Below, piece by piece: positions 11,531 through 23,353 of a stretch of 64,000 nt of DNA (position 1 is its first letter; every line of letters begins with the position of its first letter). This stretch comes from Trematomus loennbergii (Eukaryota > Chordata > Actinopteri > Perciformes > Nototheniidae), in NCBI GenBank assembly GCA_012861695.1, contig JAAOOA010000048.1, positions 2,179,018 through 2,243,017 on the forward strand, read 5' to 3'. The notes beneath the pieces are model-generated. The model made no database searches, was not told the origin of the DNA, and saw only the letters and a list, made by a program, of their open reading frames with translations. The translations under genes were made by a program, and so were the position numbers.

Positions 11531-12314
11531 AGCGTGTTTCTGCTAGTGGAAGCTGCTCCAGAGCCACTATTTCAAGCATACTACGTCATCGAGTGCCGCC
11601 GAAGGACTGTTCCAATGTCCAGCATACTTGGAATTCTACCGAGCCCGGCGTACTTCGTAGCGAGAAATTTCGAGGCTGCACATGTGTAGACTCCACGGTC
11701 TTAAAATCCCCACAATGCTTTGCGCACGGACCAATTTCCCCAAATCTGTGGTGGAAAATATAAGGCGGGGCCTCTCATATGACGCACACCTGCACACTTG
11801 CTAGCCTGTTCCACTCTTTGGGTGTTTCTCAATCGCGAGTAAGCTTGCTTGGTAGCACATGTCTGCCGAGCATCTTGCTTCAGAAGCGAGTCAAGAATAC
11901 TTCCTGGCATTCGGAAAACGAAGTGTGGAACACACTAGCAAGTGTGCAGGTGTGCGTCATATGAGAGGCCCCGCCTCTTACATCTTCCGCCACAGATTTG
12001 GGAAATTGGTCCGTGCGCAAAGCATTGTGGGATTTTAAGACCGCGGAGTCTACTCATGTGCAGCCTCGATATTTCTCCAAACGGAGTACGCCGGGCTCGG
12101 TAGATTTCCAAGTATGCTGGAGATTGGAACAGTACTTCGGCGGCACTCGATGACGTAGTATGCTTGAAATAGTGGCTCTGGAGCAGCTTTACTCGCGATT
12201 GAGAAACACCCTTTGTTTTCCGAATGCCAGGAAGTATTCTTGCCTCGCTTCTGAAGCAAGTGACTCGGAAGACATGTGCTACCAAGCAAGCGTACTCAAC
12301 ATTGAGAAACACCC
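11531..12314. mobile_element. Complex inverted duplication, order A-B-A'-B', of a GTGTTTCT-ended element
   Basis: A (about 11531-11818) is the reverse complement of A' (about 11924-12211): compare 'gctgctccagagccactat' with 'atagtggctctggagcagc', and 'catatgacgcacacctgcac' with 'gtgcaggtgtgcgtcatatg'. B (about 11819-11923) is the reverse complement of B' (12212-12314), sharing 'gcttgcttggtagcacatgt', 'cttgcttcagaagcgag' and 'atacttcctggcattcgg'. 'gggtgtttctcaat' begins B at 11820, and its inverse ends A' (12211) and B' (12314), so it acts as a terminal repeat. No transposase is present. Arms differ by scattered substitutions, so the duplication is not brand new. Confidence 0.8.
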
Positions 12315-13430
12315 GAAGTGTCTTGGGAAAAGTAACGTGTTTGACCCTGACGGCCACCGTAGTATCTCTTCAACACTGCTGGGGATTGTCATAATCTCTT
12401 GGAAAAGTAGCTTCTTTATTAGTTCAGCCAAAGTTTGTTCTACTATAGAGAGATGGGAGGAGAATGAAATGACTGTGGAGCCACTGAGATTTCAATCAAT
12501 AGAAGTGCTCACTGTTGTTAAAATGTCGTGCTGCAGAGTTGACGGCATGATCGATCAACAGCCAAATGAAAGTTGATGCCTTAATTTAAGATATAATGTT
12601 CCTTTTAAAGTAATTTGCAGAAATCTGTATTATTTACAGTCAAGGGGGGCAAAGAGCCTTGGTTGCAGCTTGTTCTCTGATAAGATCCCCCTGATAACGG
12701 CAGATTTATGTGCAGAAATGTTGACAAGATTGGATTATAGTCACGGTTTCTTCTATCCTCCTTAACATCTCAGTCTGTGCAGCCTGCAGTGTTTTAGTCC
12801 TGAAAACATGGCTACTTCGCCCACCTCCCGACCGTCATTGTCCAGATTTGGCCAGCGGTCACGGCATGTAATGGCTGAGAGGGTTAGCCTGTGCTTAGCC
12901 CACACATCCAGCTTATCTCGGGCTGCAGGGACCCAATAAAACAAAAGGCTGAATAAGGGATTTGGCCAAGACTGCGGCGAACTGTTCTCCCAGCAGCCAA
13001 CACGCTTCTACGCATTCATACTGTAGGCTATGGTTCTGCAGCGGTGTCCTTATGTGGCTCCATGGATGGAAATGGTCAGGTTTAACCCTCCACCCACTGG
13101 GGTAAGAACGCTCAAAAGTGCATAAGGGAAATATATTTGGAAAATTAGACCTATTTATTGGCAGAAAAAGTGTTTTTCTCTCGAATTATATTCAATAAAA
13201 CAAACTATATGTCCAATACTGTATGTACCGGATTTTCAAGATTCTGTATACAAAAAATTATAAAATAAATGAATAAATATTTACAAAATATTTTTTTCTG
13301 CAGATCTTAATACGGAAATAAAATTAAACACATTTAAGATACATATATTTTTTCAGATTAAAACTAAAATCTAACATAAGAATAAAGGAAGTATCTTGTA
13401 AAAATGCTTACTGGAACGGTGTGTTTTTGT
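12315..13430. other. No gene or repeat recognised
   Basis: Short frames only. AT-rich from about 13130 to 13390. Confidence 0.45.
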
Positions 13431-13437
13431 GTGTGTG

Positions 13438-14021
13438 CAACCCAGTGTCACGGCATTTATTGATTCGTGTTCACCAACACGATTTTCACCTTTTTTTCGT
13501 GTCACACAGAACGATTTTAAATGCAATGTATTTCTATTGGTAGTATGTTGTGCCTGCAACACGTCTTTTTGTCCGGTCGGGTCTTGGAACACCAGAAGCT
13601 GTGTGGTTCATAAAAACATGTTCTTACTCAATATCTTACCCTAAGCCTAACCCTATCCCTTTTATTTTAAATTGTATAATGTCTGAGTTTTTTTGCCGTC
13701 AGTGAGGAAAAGAAATGGCTCAGAGCCTCAGAATACTGAAATCTGTATTTTATGTCATCTTTTTTTCCTTCTAATTGTTATTATTTGGTGCAGGCACGAA
13801 ACATACTACCAATATAAATACATTGCTTCTAAAATCGTTCTGTTTCAGAATACTGAAATCTGTATTTTTTTAAATGTATTTTTTCTTCTAATTTGTTATT
13901 ATTTACATTGCTTTTAAAATCGTTCTGTGTGACACGAAAAAAATGGCGAAATCGTGTTGGTGAACACGAATCAATAGATTAATTTCGTGACTATAACACG
14001 AAATGCCGTGAGACTGTGTTG
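13438..14021. mobile_element. Family B MITE, copy 1, inserted in a TG tract
   Basis: Inverted ends 'caacccagtgtcacggcatt' and 'aatgccgtgagactgtgttg'. Flanking 7-bp repeats 'gtgtgtg' (13431-13437 and 14022-14028) match a 7-bp target duplication, although a TG tract makes this test weak here. The second copy confirms it. The body holds further inverted words ('gattcgtgttcaccaacacg' near the left, 'tgttggtgaacacgaatc' near the right) and 'aaaatcgttctgtgtgacac', so it is largely self-complementary. No coding capacity. Confidence 0.85.
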
Positions 14022-14028
14022 GTGTGTG

Positions 14029-15446
14029 TGTACTGGCAGCTGTGATTGACAATCTGTTTTCAATAAGAGGCAGGTAAAATGCTTCTCTCCACCATGGGTA
14101 ATATAACGTGCCCTTAACGTCTCCTACCGTTTTAGATACCGGAATTAAAAACGCAATTTCTACGGTATGGACAGAATATAAATACATATCACAGTTTATG
14201 ACATAGTCAGCATTGTTGACTATGTTGCAAATAGCTTCTTTACTTTGACTTTGTTAAATGTTATGTACGTGACGTTAGGCTACGGTCTATCAAACACAGT
14301 GTCTGTCACACAGAGGTGGAACAAAGAGCTGAAGCAGATCAGACGAAGCCTTCCTGCTGTGGACTTTAATGATGCTAATGATGTTTGTGTGTGGCTGTTA
14401 TGCATACAATCTGTATGATTTTACATATTGTAGGGCGGAGACGCATAATGTGCAATGCAATTTGTGTAATTGCATTGGATTATACTCTTTAATGTAATAG
14501 AAACCTCTTATCAAATCAACGACTCAACCATTTCAAGTTAAATTGCAAACACGCTGCCGCGCATTTTTATGGATGTTAAACGTATAGATTGTTTTTAAGG
14601 GGGTGGTAATAGATGTATTTCCTGCATTTAAGTCGATGTAAACGGAGGAATGTAACAAATGTGTGTTCAGCTTCTCCTCGACCTGCTGTCTGTGCCGTCA
14701 GCCGAAACAATTAGGCTTCCTGTGGTCAGACATGAGAGTAAAACGGCTAATTACATCGTCTTCTTCCTCTGCCAGCATTCAGCGCAGCCAATTGTTGGAC
14801 GACTAAATTAGCCATCCGGATCACCAAAGCTGTTTTGGGGAAATTATGTTATATTGAGTGTGTGTGTGTGTGTGTGTGGACCACAACTCCTCTGTAAAGC
14901 TTCATGTTTGTATCTGAAAGCTTTTTAATGTTAGTATAGATTTGTCTTTGTTGCCTGCTTTCTTTTGAATCCAGTCTCCCAGCCCCGGTCTCTCTCATGC
15001 TGAATTTATGAGATACTCACAACACGCCAAAAAGGGAATGCCACTCAGTATATTGTGGAAAACAGACTTCAAAAGTGTTTTAAATACAGGTTGTGCTCGG
15101 CTTCTCTCTGTAAAATGTGTCTCATGTCTAGACTTACAAACAAAGCCAGCAAATAGCATCAGGCATGTTTTTGTAAAAACGATTTTCCTTTTATGCAACT
15201 AGCAATCTTTTGGATATAATTTTGTAGCAGTTCTAAATACAAACAAAGTGTCCAAAAAATAACACCTGGTTGGATTCTGATAGTGTGAAATTGTACATAC
15301 ATTTATGATAAAGTAATGGGAAACATTTTTCCGGGACTGATTTTGCCATTTGATTGCAAGAAGAAATGCAGCATTCATTTAGTGGTTAGCAGGTCAGAAC
15401 ACAAGATTAAAATGTCCAGGTTTAAAACTAGAATGTAACATTATTT
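14029..15446. other. No gene; possible conserved-looking stretch at 14690-14830
   Basis: No TE ends. 14690-14830 contains several homeodomain-like cores ('gctaattac', 'ccaattg', 'aattagcc') in a non-repetitive context. This is a weak hint of a regulatory element only. A short TG run lies at about 14861-14878. Confidence 0.35.
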
Positions 15447-16219
15447 AAAGGTCCCATCATGTCATGCTTTTCCGGTTATTACCCGTCCCCTTGTGTGTTG
15501 GGAAGGTTTGTATGCATGTAAACGGTCTGCAGAGTCACAAACCCTCAAAGTACACCCTGTAGGGACTAAAACTCTAACACAGAAAAGACCTGTCTATGCT
15601 GCCCAGAACGCCTCGTTGGACATTTCTCATTTTCCATTGTTTGCTTCCTGGGTTCTGTGACGTGTGAACACCCAAATCAACAACAAATGACCGGATTGGC
15701 CCAAATGGACCAATCCGTGGAGCTCCTCACACACCAGGATCCCTTGGCTAACTAACAGGGAGTCCCATTGGCTTGCATAGAGCTCCCTGAACGCTGGTAA
15801 TAGACGAGTTGGGATGGCGGAGAAATGCTCTCCGCAGACCCATTCTCACAGCGTTATAAACCTTTTTCTTACTCAATATCAAGCCACACTTATTGTTTTT
15901 ACTTCGGCTGTGAGTGTTTGTGTGTGCTCAGGATGAGTTTAGCTTGTTCTCGCTGTATCGCCGACCCGGAAACCTGTCCGCTCCTCGCAGCAGCAACGAG
16001 CCTCGCAACGTCCCGACCAATCAGAGCACACTGGGCTCACAGGGAGGGGGGGGGCAGGAGCTCCAACAAGCTGTTTAGGACAGAGAGTGAATACACATAC
16101 TATACAGAGATGCTGTATGAGAAACCAATGTGAGTTTGGAAAATTGCACAATTTAAATCTATTCTACCTCAACAATGGAAATATGATCAGGAGAGATGGC
16201 CATGACACGGGACCTTTAA
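15445..16219. mobile_element. MITE with TTAAAGGTCCC ends
   Basis: Left end 'ttaaaggtcccatcatg' and right end 'catgacacgggacctttaat' are inverted repeats. Near the left, 'catgtaaacggtctgcagag' resembles the reverse of the family A 3' subterminal ('gcagaccatttacatgc'), so this is a distant relative of family A in reverse orientation. About 770 bp, no transposase. Small overlapping frames (for example 15825-16133) are not recognisable. Confidence 0.7.
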
Positions 16220-17803
16220 TGGTGTTGCATGTAAACAAATGTTTGCAGTGTGTGGAGATTGTTCTGTGTTTACCTGCTGAGAGACTACATATGGAAATGG
16301 TCTAATCTGATGTATGTATTATCTCCTTTCAGTTTAGATTTGTTCTAGTTTAGTCAAGACAAATAATAATGGGCCACATTAGGGCAGGACAATGGTTTGG
16401 ACCAAACACATCACGATAAGGTTGGTGTGACAATATTAAACGTTTGACAATTGATGCTTTCACACCATACTTACACAAGGAGAATTAGATAAATAATCAT
16501 CAGTAATGTGCCTTAGCTAGTAGAGGAAAATATTCATATTGCTAGAGAAATCTGGTCAATTTAGAAAATGACATCCCTTTTTATAGTTATGCAGCCTTTC
16601 ATAATTAGCAAAAGGCAGCACTTTCAATATTTTGATATCCAAAATCTAAGACTTTATATCCAGTCTCATATCACGACATTGATGGTGTGTGTATTTATTT
16701 ATATATTGCCAGTCCTAAACCACACCATAATTAACCAAATTAGATTTTGTCTCTAAATTACGCAGGTTTTGAAAACGATGAAAATCACCAAAATGGTTGA
16801 GAAAGGGTTGCTGCTACTTCTAGACAAATATAGTCCGTAAAAAAGTAGTTAAGATAATTTGATATTCTGTCTAGCTTTCTATATCAACTACCAGTTTTAA
16901 CACAACAGTTATACATGTTTTGATCTGCAAATCATCATAAATGGAAATTCTCACTTTCGCCTTGTGTCTTTTACATATAACAGCATCTGCTTGATCCCTC
17001 ACATTGGTTCATACTGTAGTATTTTATGTGGTGGTAATGGCAGCGTATGCAGACTTGTTCCGGTCTGACAGGCTCTTTCTGCTGCACTGATTGTGACCTG
17101 ACCTTTCCTGAAGCTGTCTAATGACACGGAGCTCACACCCTGCCGCGTATGGATCTCCCTTTAACTCTGGGATGTTTTGCGGTGCTTTGACATTTAACCT
17201 TTGCTCACATCTGCTCCGGTCGATCCGCTGCCAAATCTGCTGATATCATTGATTTTTGTGTCGCGCGCAAAGCTCTCTTTATCGGCTCGTGGTCACTTAG
17301 ACGTTCCTCTCAAAAGATCTCATTTAGCTCTTGACATGTAAAGTGGCTCCTGAACTCGACTCCCTTTCGCGCCTTTCTGTTCTGCCTAATAAGTGCTGAC
17401 AGTGCTGGTATCATATTCTCTAAAGGTAAAGTGAAGAGGATGCAGTTGTGTTTGCTGTGTCAGCGAATGAAGCGGCTCAAAGCTAACTTGGTGTGCTCAG
17501 AATATCATAATTCACTGCATTATTCTCTATTATACAGTAGGGAAAAACTACATTTCTAGAATCGTAAAGTAGCCTCATTATCAGGTGTGTTTTCTAAACA
17601 AAACCTAAATATGAATTTCTTAGAATTTCACACAGCACAGAGCGTTAACGTTTAATTTGAAATCCCACTCAATTAATAAAAATGCCTTAGACACAGCAGA
17701 AATTATATTTTAGCCTGCTCTGTGGGGTCAATCTAGGTACTGAACGCAATGTGACAAACATGTTAGCTCACGAGGCAACTGCAGATAACACTTGTTAGCA
17801 TTG
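16220..17803. other. No gene or repeat recognised
   Basis: Unique-looking DNA. The stretch 16980-17420 is less AT-rich than its surroundings but contains no supported exon. Confidence 0.45.
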
Positions 17804-17811
17804 GTGTAGAG

Positions 17812-18399
17812 CAGGGGTGTCAAACTCAAATACACAGTGGGCCAAAATTTAAAAAATGGGTACTAGTCGAGGGCCGGACTGGTTCAATGTTTATTGCAAA
17901 ACGTATTGAAATGAACTTATTGCACATATTAAACCTGGAACTAACAAAGCTTAAATTATTGCCTAAAAAACAATATTAAACATTAAATAATCAGTTGCAT
18001 TCATTTCTCATGGCTCTATCTGCAGCTTTTCTGGAGTCATTTCTTATGATTACATTTTCCCACAGGCCAACAACAGCTTCAAGAAAACTATTTCCCTCAA
18101 AGAACAAACCAAACATGCCCTGTTGTCTCAAGAAAAAAGTGCAGAAGGAAACGTCCATTGAAACTCAGTTTGCTGCTCTGTGATGCTAGTTCAAGCCAGA
18201 TACTTGCATCTCATCTTGGGTGCAAGGTCATCAATGTTTGGGCTCAGGCTCTGAGCTGAGGAAACCCTCAGGATTGAGTGAAGGTGTGCGTGCAATATAC
18301 CGGCGGGCCAGATCTAATAGTAATTAGAAATGATCCTGCGGGCCGAAATTAAATCCACCAAGGGCCTGATTTGGCCCCCGGGCCTTGAGTTGACACGTG
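17812..18399. mobile_element. Family C hAT-type element, copy 1
   Basis: Ends 'caggggtgtcaaactcaa' and 'ttgagttgacacgtg' with a perfect 8-bp target duplication 'gtgtagag' (17804-17811, 18400-18407). It carries 'gggccggactgg' near one end and 'ggcccccgggcc' near the other. The middle matches 48347-48929 in reverse ('tgatgctagttc', 'catctcatcttgggtgcaag', 'ctgcagcttttc'). No intact transposase. Confidence 0.9.
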
Positions 18400-18407
18400 G
18401 TGTAGAG

Positions 18408-19208
18408 GAATAACCAAATAATTTAGCGTCCAAAATGACTGACTGACTACAATGCTATAATGTGCGTTTATGAACTTTGTTTTTCAGTTGTACCCAGAGG
18501 ACTTTAGTTTGGTTGCAATTTGTCCACGCTAGCAGAGGCTAAACTAAGCTAGACGCTAAGCTAAGAGACGCTAAGCTAAGCTAGACGCTAATGTGTTCCA
18601 GGATTGTAGTTCCTTTTTTAAGGTTGTTCTCAGACTGCTAGGTGGATGTTAGCTACATTTAAGACCACTTTATTTGTTCACCTAGCACACCCCATGGTAT
18701 GCCTTCAATGTGGAGGTAAAAGGAGAAAGTTGGTCACCAAGCAGTGGATGAAGTACATTTACAGTCTGACCTTGAGAACATATTTGTTAGGGAAGTATGT
18801 AAATCAGCATTTAAATCCAATATGTATGCAGACTGCACCGTATACCTCCCTCACTTTCTGAAGGCTAGAGCAGTGTTTGTGTGTTTGTTTGTTGACCTAT
18901 AAAGGTCTCGTGTGAAGCAGTTTGGGCACTTCATTTCTTTCAAGCCCTAATGTTGGGAATAAAGCACTTCTGTGAGAGAACACCCTGATGAGCCTGGATA
19001 ACTGTGAAAAGTGTGAAGTAGTGTTGTCTTGTTTTGTTCTTCCTCCCGTCTTCTGTAGAAAACTCATGTTCACATCCTTTCTTATTCTACTTTTGTTATC
19101 TGGTTTTGAAGCGAGGCTGTTTGACATGCATTAGATTTTTCTGTCCAGCTTCACTCTGTCAAAAATGAAAGCTGCGGCTTGTAGTGCCGAGAGAAGGGAG
19201 ACGGAGGC
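18408..19208. other. No gene; short direct repeats at about 18540-18590
   Basis: 'gctaagctaga' style words recur three or four times near 18540-18590. No other structure seen. Confidence 0.4.
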
Positions 19209-19269
19209 GGTGCATCGGAGGTGCATCGGAGGTGCATCGGAGGTGCATCGGAGGTGCATCGGAGGTGCA
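19209..19269 (+). repeat. 11-bp tandem repeat 'ggtgcatcgga', five units plus a part unit
   Basis: Five consecutive identical 11-bp units followed by 'ggtgca'. The period is not a multiple of three. Confidence 0.95.
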
Positions 19270-19683
19270 AATCTGGCTTTATTGAGCAGCAGAAATACAC
19301 ATGCTGTCGGGTCGAGCCGAGAAGACTAAGAGAAAGTGTAAGGGACAACACACAGTAGGTACCCCGGAGGTACCGTCAACATATCTGTCCGTGCGGAAAC
19401 AATACCCCCAACCTGTAGTTCCTGGATTGAATTATGTAACCCCAGTGTATGAATCAGTGATCACTACAGGCTCATCTATCCGCAAATGCTGCTTTTCTGG
19501 ATATAATAATGATAGATATTTCTGCCTCAGTCGCTGCAAATTGAAGCAATTTTGGTGCCAAAGGCTTGCAGCATGCAGAGGTGTTCATTTCCACAAAGTT
19601 TCCATAAAACGTATATAGTTTAAAGTAGAAGAAGCACACAAAAAGAGTACTATATAAAGTATACTGGATGTAATGTGATATCT

Positions 19684-20177
19684 CAACCCAGTCTCACGGC
19701 ATTTCGTGCCTGCAACACGTTTTTGTCCGGTCGGGTCTTGGAAGACCAGAAGCTGTGTGGTTCATAAAAACATGTTCTTACTCAATATCTTACCCTAAGC
19801 CTAACCCTATCCCTTTTATTTTAAATTGTATAATGTCTGAGTTTTTTTGCCGTCAGTGAGGAAAAGAAATGGCTCAGAGCCTCAGAATACTGAAATCTGT
19901 ATTTTATGTCATCTTTTTTTCCTTCTAATTTGTTATTATTTGGTGCAGGCACGAAACATACTACCAATATAAATACATTACTTCTAAAATCGTTCTGTGT
20001 CAGAATACTGAAATCTGTATTTTTTTTAAATGTCTTTTTCCTTCTAATTTGTTATTATTTACATTGCTTTTAAAATCGTTCTGTGTGACACGAAAAAAAT
20101 GGCGAAATCGTGTTGGTGAACACGAATCAATAGATTAATTTCGTGACTATAACACGAAATGCCGTGAGACTGTGTTG
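19684..20177. mobile_element. Family B MITE, copy 2
   Basis: Ends 'caacccagtctcacggcatt' and 'aatgccgtgagactgtgttg' with a perfect 7-bp duplication 'gatatct' (19677-19683, 20178-20184). The body matches copy 1 at 13438-14021 almost base for base ('ttgtccggtcgggtcttgga', 'agaagctgtgtggttcat', 'taccctaagcctaacccta'), but a segment of about 90 bp near the left end of copy 1 is absent. That segment holds the mate of 'tgttggtgaacacgaatc', so copy 2 has lost one hairpin arm. Confidence 0.92.
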
Positions 20178-20184
20178 GATATCT

Positions 20185-21298
20185 ACCTAATCTATGTGAA
20201 TGTATGCAATGTTAAGACACAGAACTCTAGGCGAAAGGACACCAGACAATTCATAAATAAAGACAGGGTGACACAAACCAAATGTTATCCGAAACATCTG
20301 CTATAATTGTGTAGAAACTCATTTTATACCATCATATATTAGTCAAGTAAGGAATAATGTTTGCATGGTTTTCTTTTCTATAGCAAAAAATGAATGGCCG
20401 CCCCATTTCTTGTCTACTTTGGCTTCTAATTAATGTCGGATCATCCCACCTCTCAGTTGTTAACCTGATGGGTACAATTGTATCCTTAAAACCAGAGAAA
20501 TGGGCCAAAACTTAAATTGTTGCATTACTATTAAGGGTCTCTGATGAATTATAACGATTTCAAAGTCTATTAAAAGTAAGAAAATGGTCCTTCTATACTT
20601 CATCACAGCATGAGCCCCTTGAGATTGCAGATGGCCGCTGTGGATCCATCTTCCTGCCTCTGTGTCGGTTCCTTCTCTTATTTCTATTAAATGCTTCAAT
20701 GGGAGTTACAAGCCACTCAATCATTGCCTTCCCTTTGATCGAAGCTGGTGGAGAGAAAAAAAAAAAAGCACCCTTATTGTGCTGGGACTCTGGGGTGAAG
20801 AGGTTGGGCCCTTTGGGGGTCAGCTGCTCTCTCTCCAGATATTACATCATGTTTATCCAGGAGGAGGTACACACAGCCGTATGTGCCAGTGTCCTGCACA
20901 ATGACTTTGATCTTCACTGCTTCCCCAGGGTCAGATACAAGTGAAGGCCATAACTTCTCACAGATTAAAGCTGCTAAACCCCTTCACTCTGGGCCAGAAA
21001 TGCTACTGGCTGCCCTTTTTTAACCTTTGACCTGTCCCACGAGGGCTGAAATGGAAAAAGTAAACCCCTGTTAGCCGTAATCGTAGAGGGACGAGCAGCT
21101 GCGTGGCTTCGAAGCAAAAAGGGTGAAATGAAAGTATCAAGTCGGCGTGAGACCTGTTTCTGTTTTTATCCCTGTCTTTCCCGCCTCTCTCCAACCGTCT
21201 CTCGCTGTCAAGGTGATGTTGCCGGGCAACAGCCAAAAGGAAATAGGATTCGGCATGGCAAGGTCAAGACTGAATGCCTCACATCGCTCTCTTGCTCG
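20185..21298. other. No gene; weak exon-like signal at about 20840-20930
   Basis: 'ctctctctccag' at about 20829 precedes a short open stretch ending at 'ccccaggg', which could mimic an exon. No recognisable protein results. Confidence 0.3.
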
Positions 21299-21301
21299 TG
21301 C

Positions 21302-21333
<32 letters not shown>

Positions 21334-21337
21334 CACA

Positions 21338-21370
<33 letters not shown>
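21299..21370. repeat. (CA)n microsatellite
   Basis: CA run with two 'cca' interruptions near 21332-21338. Confidence 0.95.
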
Positions 21371-21372
<2 letters not shown>

Positions 21373-22872
21373 CTGGCAACCTTGAGCTTGATGCTGCAAA
21401 TCCCCTGAAATCCTGCTTGACTTTTTATTTTCATCTGATTCCGAGCCTCCTGACTCTTCGCCCTTCATCCGTCTCAGACATTACGTTTCTACAACACTTG
21501 TTATAAAACTGGTGTGGGAGGATGGGAGGAAGTGGCCTTATTAATGTGCAAGGAGACTTTCGAGGGTGTGGAGGGATTACCGTGCTGACCTTCAGTGGAC
21601 ACGGGTCACACAGACAATCACTGTCGTTTGGTCATTAGCCAGTCTGGCTTTGATTGTGGTGTTTGCTAAAAGCTGAGGTGCAGAGATGGTTTATGGGGGT
21701 CATTGGGAAGGAGGAGGAGGGGTTTGGAAAGTATGGAATTTCATTGCTTGTTGATGTTGGAGTCTGTTGAATGCTATGTGGGTTTTAATGCATTGGGTTT
21801 ATGCAACGATTGGAGAGTATAATGTATGTGCATCATGATTGTACTTATTTATTTATACTTGTATTAGCTAAGAGCACCATGCAAGTGTTCCTAGATCAAT
21901 AAACAAGATTATCCATCCATGCAAAAATACACTTTAGCAAATGTAGAGGGCTTACACTGTTTTTTGAATATATCAGATAGATACTTATTCATTCAAAATA
22001 CCAAATAATGAAGGACTTGGATTGGGGCTAAATCACTTTGTTATGCTTTTGGTATAATGAAATGGATGCAGTATTTCAACCATCCTTGTAGTTGATGCTT
22101 ATAGTTTGTTCTTAGTTTTCTGTTTTCTGTCTCACTTACGGTTTCTTACTTTACTCGTTTTGTCATTTTTGTAAATAACTTCAACATGCTGTATACATGA
22201 AATCCGTCTTGTAGCTGGAGTGAAAAATGAGCCGGAGTCATTTGGCAGCAGATGTTCAAGTGTCATTAGCCGCTCTTCCACATCAGGTTTCTGCTGTATC
22301 AGGAACTTGCAATTTAAAAAGAACACTCACTATTTACTTTACTTTACGTACTTACCCTTGGCAAAGCATGCCGCATCTATTTCAAAATGTCTATGCCTAC
22401 ATTTGCACCTTCAATAATAATACTGCATTTTGTGTTTTTTCTTTCAACAATCAGTGTCTTGTATTGGAGCCCTTAAAGAGACATGGACACAAACAAAACA
22501 AATACTTGCCATGTGGACAAGGTAGTTATTTATTGTTTGTTTGCCCAATGTCACCTTAGGGGCTCTGTACTGTATCTTGGTTTATAATGTCAGCTTTAAC
22601 GTTGCTGCAAAACCGCACCTGTTATCTTTTGATGTCACACCTGAAAGTCATCCAGAGATTGAAGTCAATTGGAGATATGCGTGAGCTCGTAGCGTTAGCC
22701 TGGAGCAGCTAGTCTTTTGCCTATAGTATAATCTACCTAATGCATTCTTTAATCAGCCAGTGTTGCTGCGAGTGAGCAGATAAAGAGGGCAATTCGTGCA
22801 AGGAATAAGAACAGCTGTTGACGAGGAACAAGCCTGAGACATGTCAGCCGTCACAAACTGACTCTTTCAACT
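21371..22872. other. No gene or repeat recognised
   Basis: Only short unrecognised frames. Confidence 0.45.
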
Positions 22873-23353
22873 CACTGGAAAAAATGCTGCTCTGAAAACG
22901 ACTTAAACAATAATGAAAACAAGGTGTTTTCACTTGAAATAAGTACAAACATCTGCCAATAGAACAAGTTAAAATTAGCTTTGTAAGATTCCTTGAAATA
23001 AGAAGGGATATTCAGATAAATCAGATCTTTTAATTAGCTGGGAGAACTCATTTTGAACTATATTTGACCATAATCAGGAAATGTTGTGTAACAATATACT
23101 GTAAGCCGCAAATGCTCAAAATGTTTCAGTTTTCTGATGTTAGTTGGTGATTTTTCAATAAATATGAAAAAAATATGTGTTTCATCTGAGATATAACTCA
23201 AAATCAGATTTTTAACTTAACAAGAGGATGCATTGTCTAAAAAAACAAGACCCGATATCTCACTGCAGTGTTACTTCTGAAGTTATTATGTCTTGTAGCA
23301 AGTGTTCTGACTAGATATTAGACAAATATACTTGGCAAGATTATGAGTTTTTG
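22873..23353. mobile_element. Family F dispersed repeat, copy 1 (CACTGGAAAAA-ended)
   Basis: Starts 'cactggaaaaaatgctg' and runs to about 'aagattatgagttttt'. Shared with 56985-58070: 'aaaacaaggtgttttc', 'tctgccaatagaac', 'cctgaaataaga'-like, 'catctgagata', 'actagatatt'. This uninterrupted copy serves as the empty site for the two insertions in copy 2. The inverted right end is degraded, so the class is uncertain. Confidence 0.65.
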
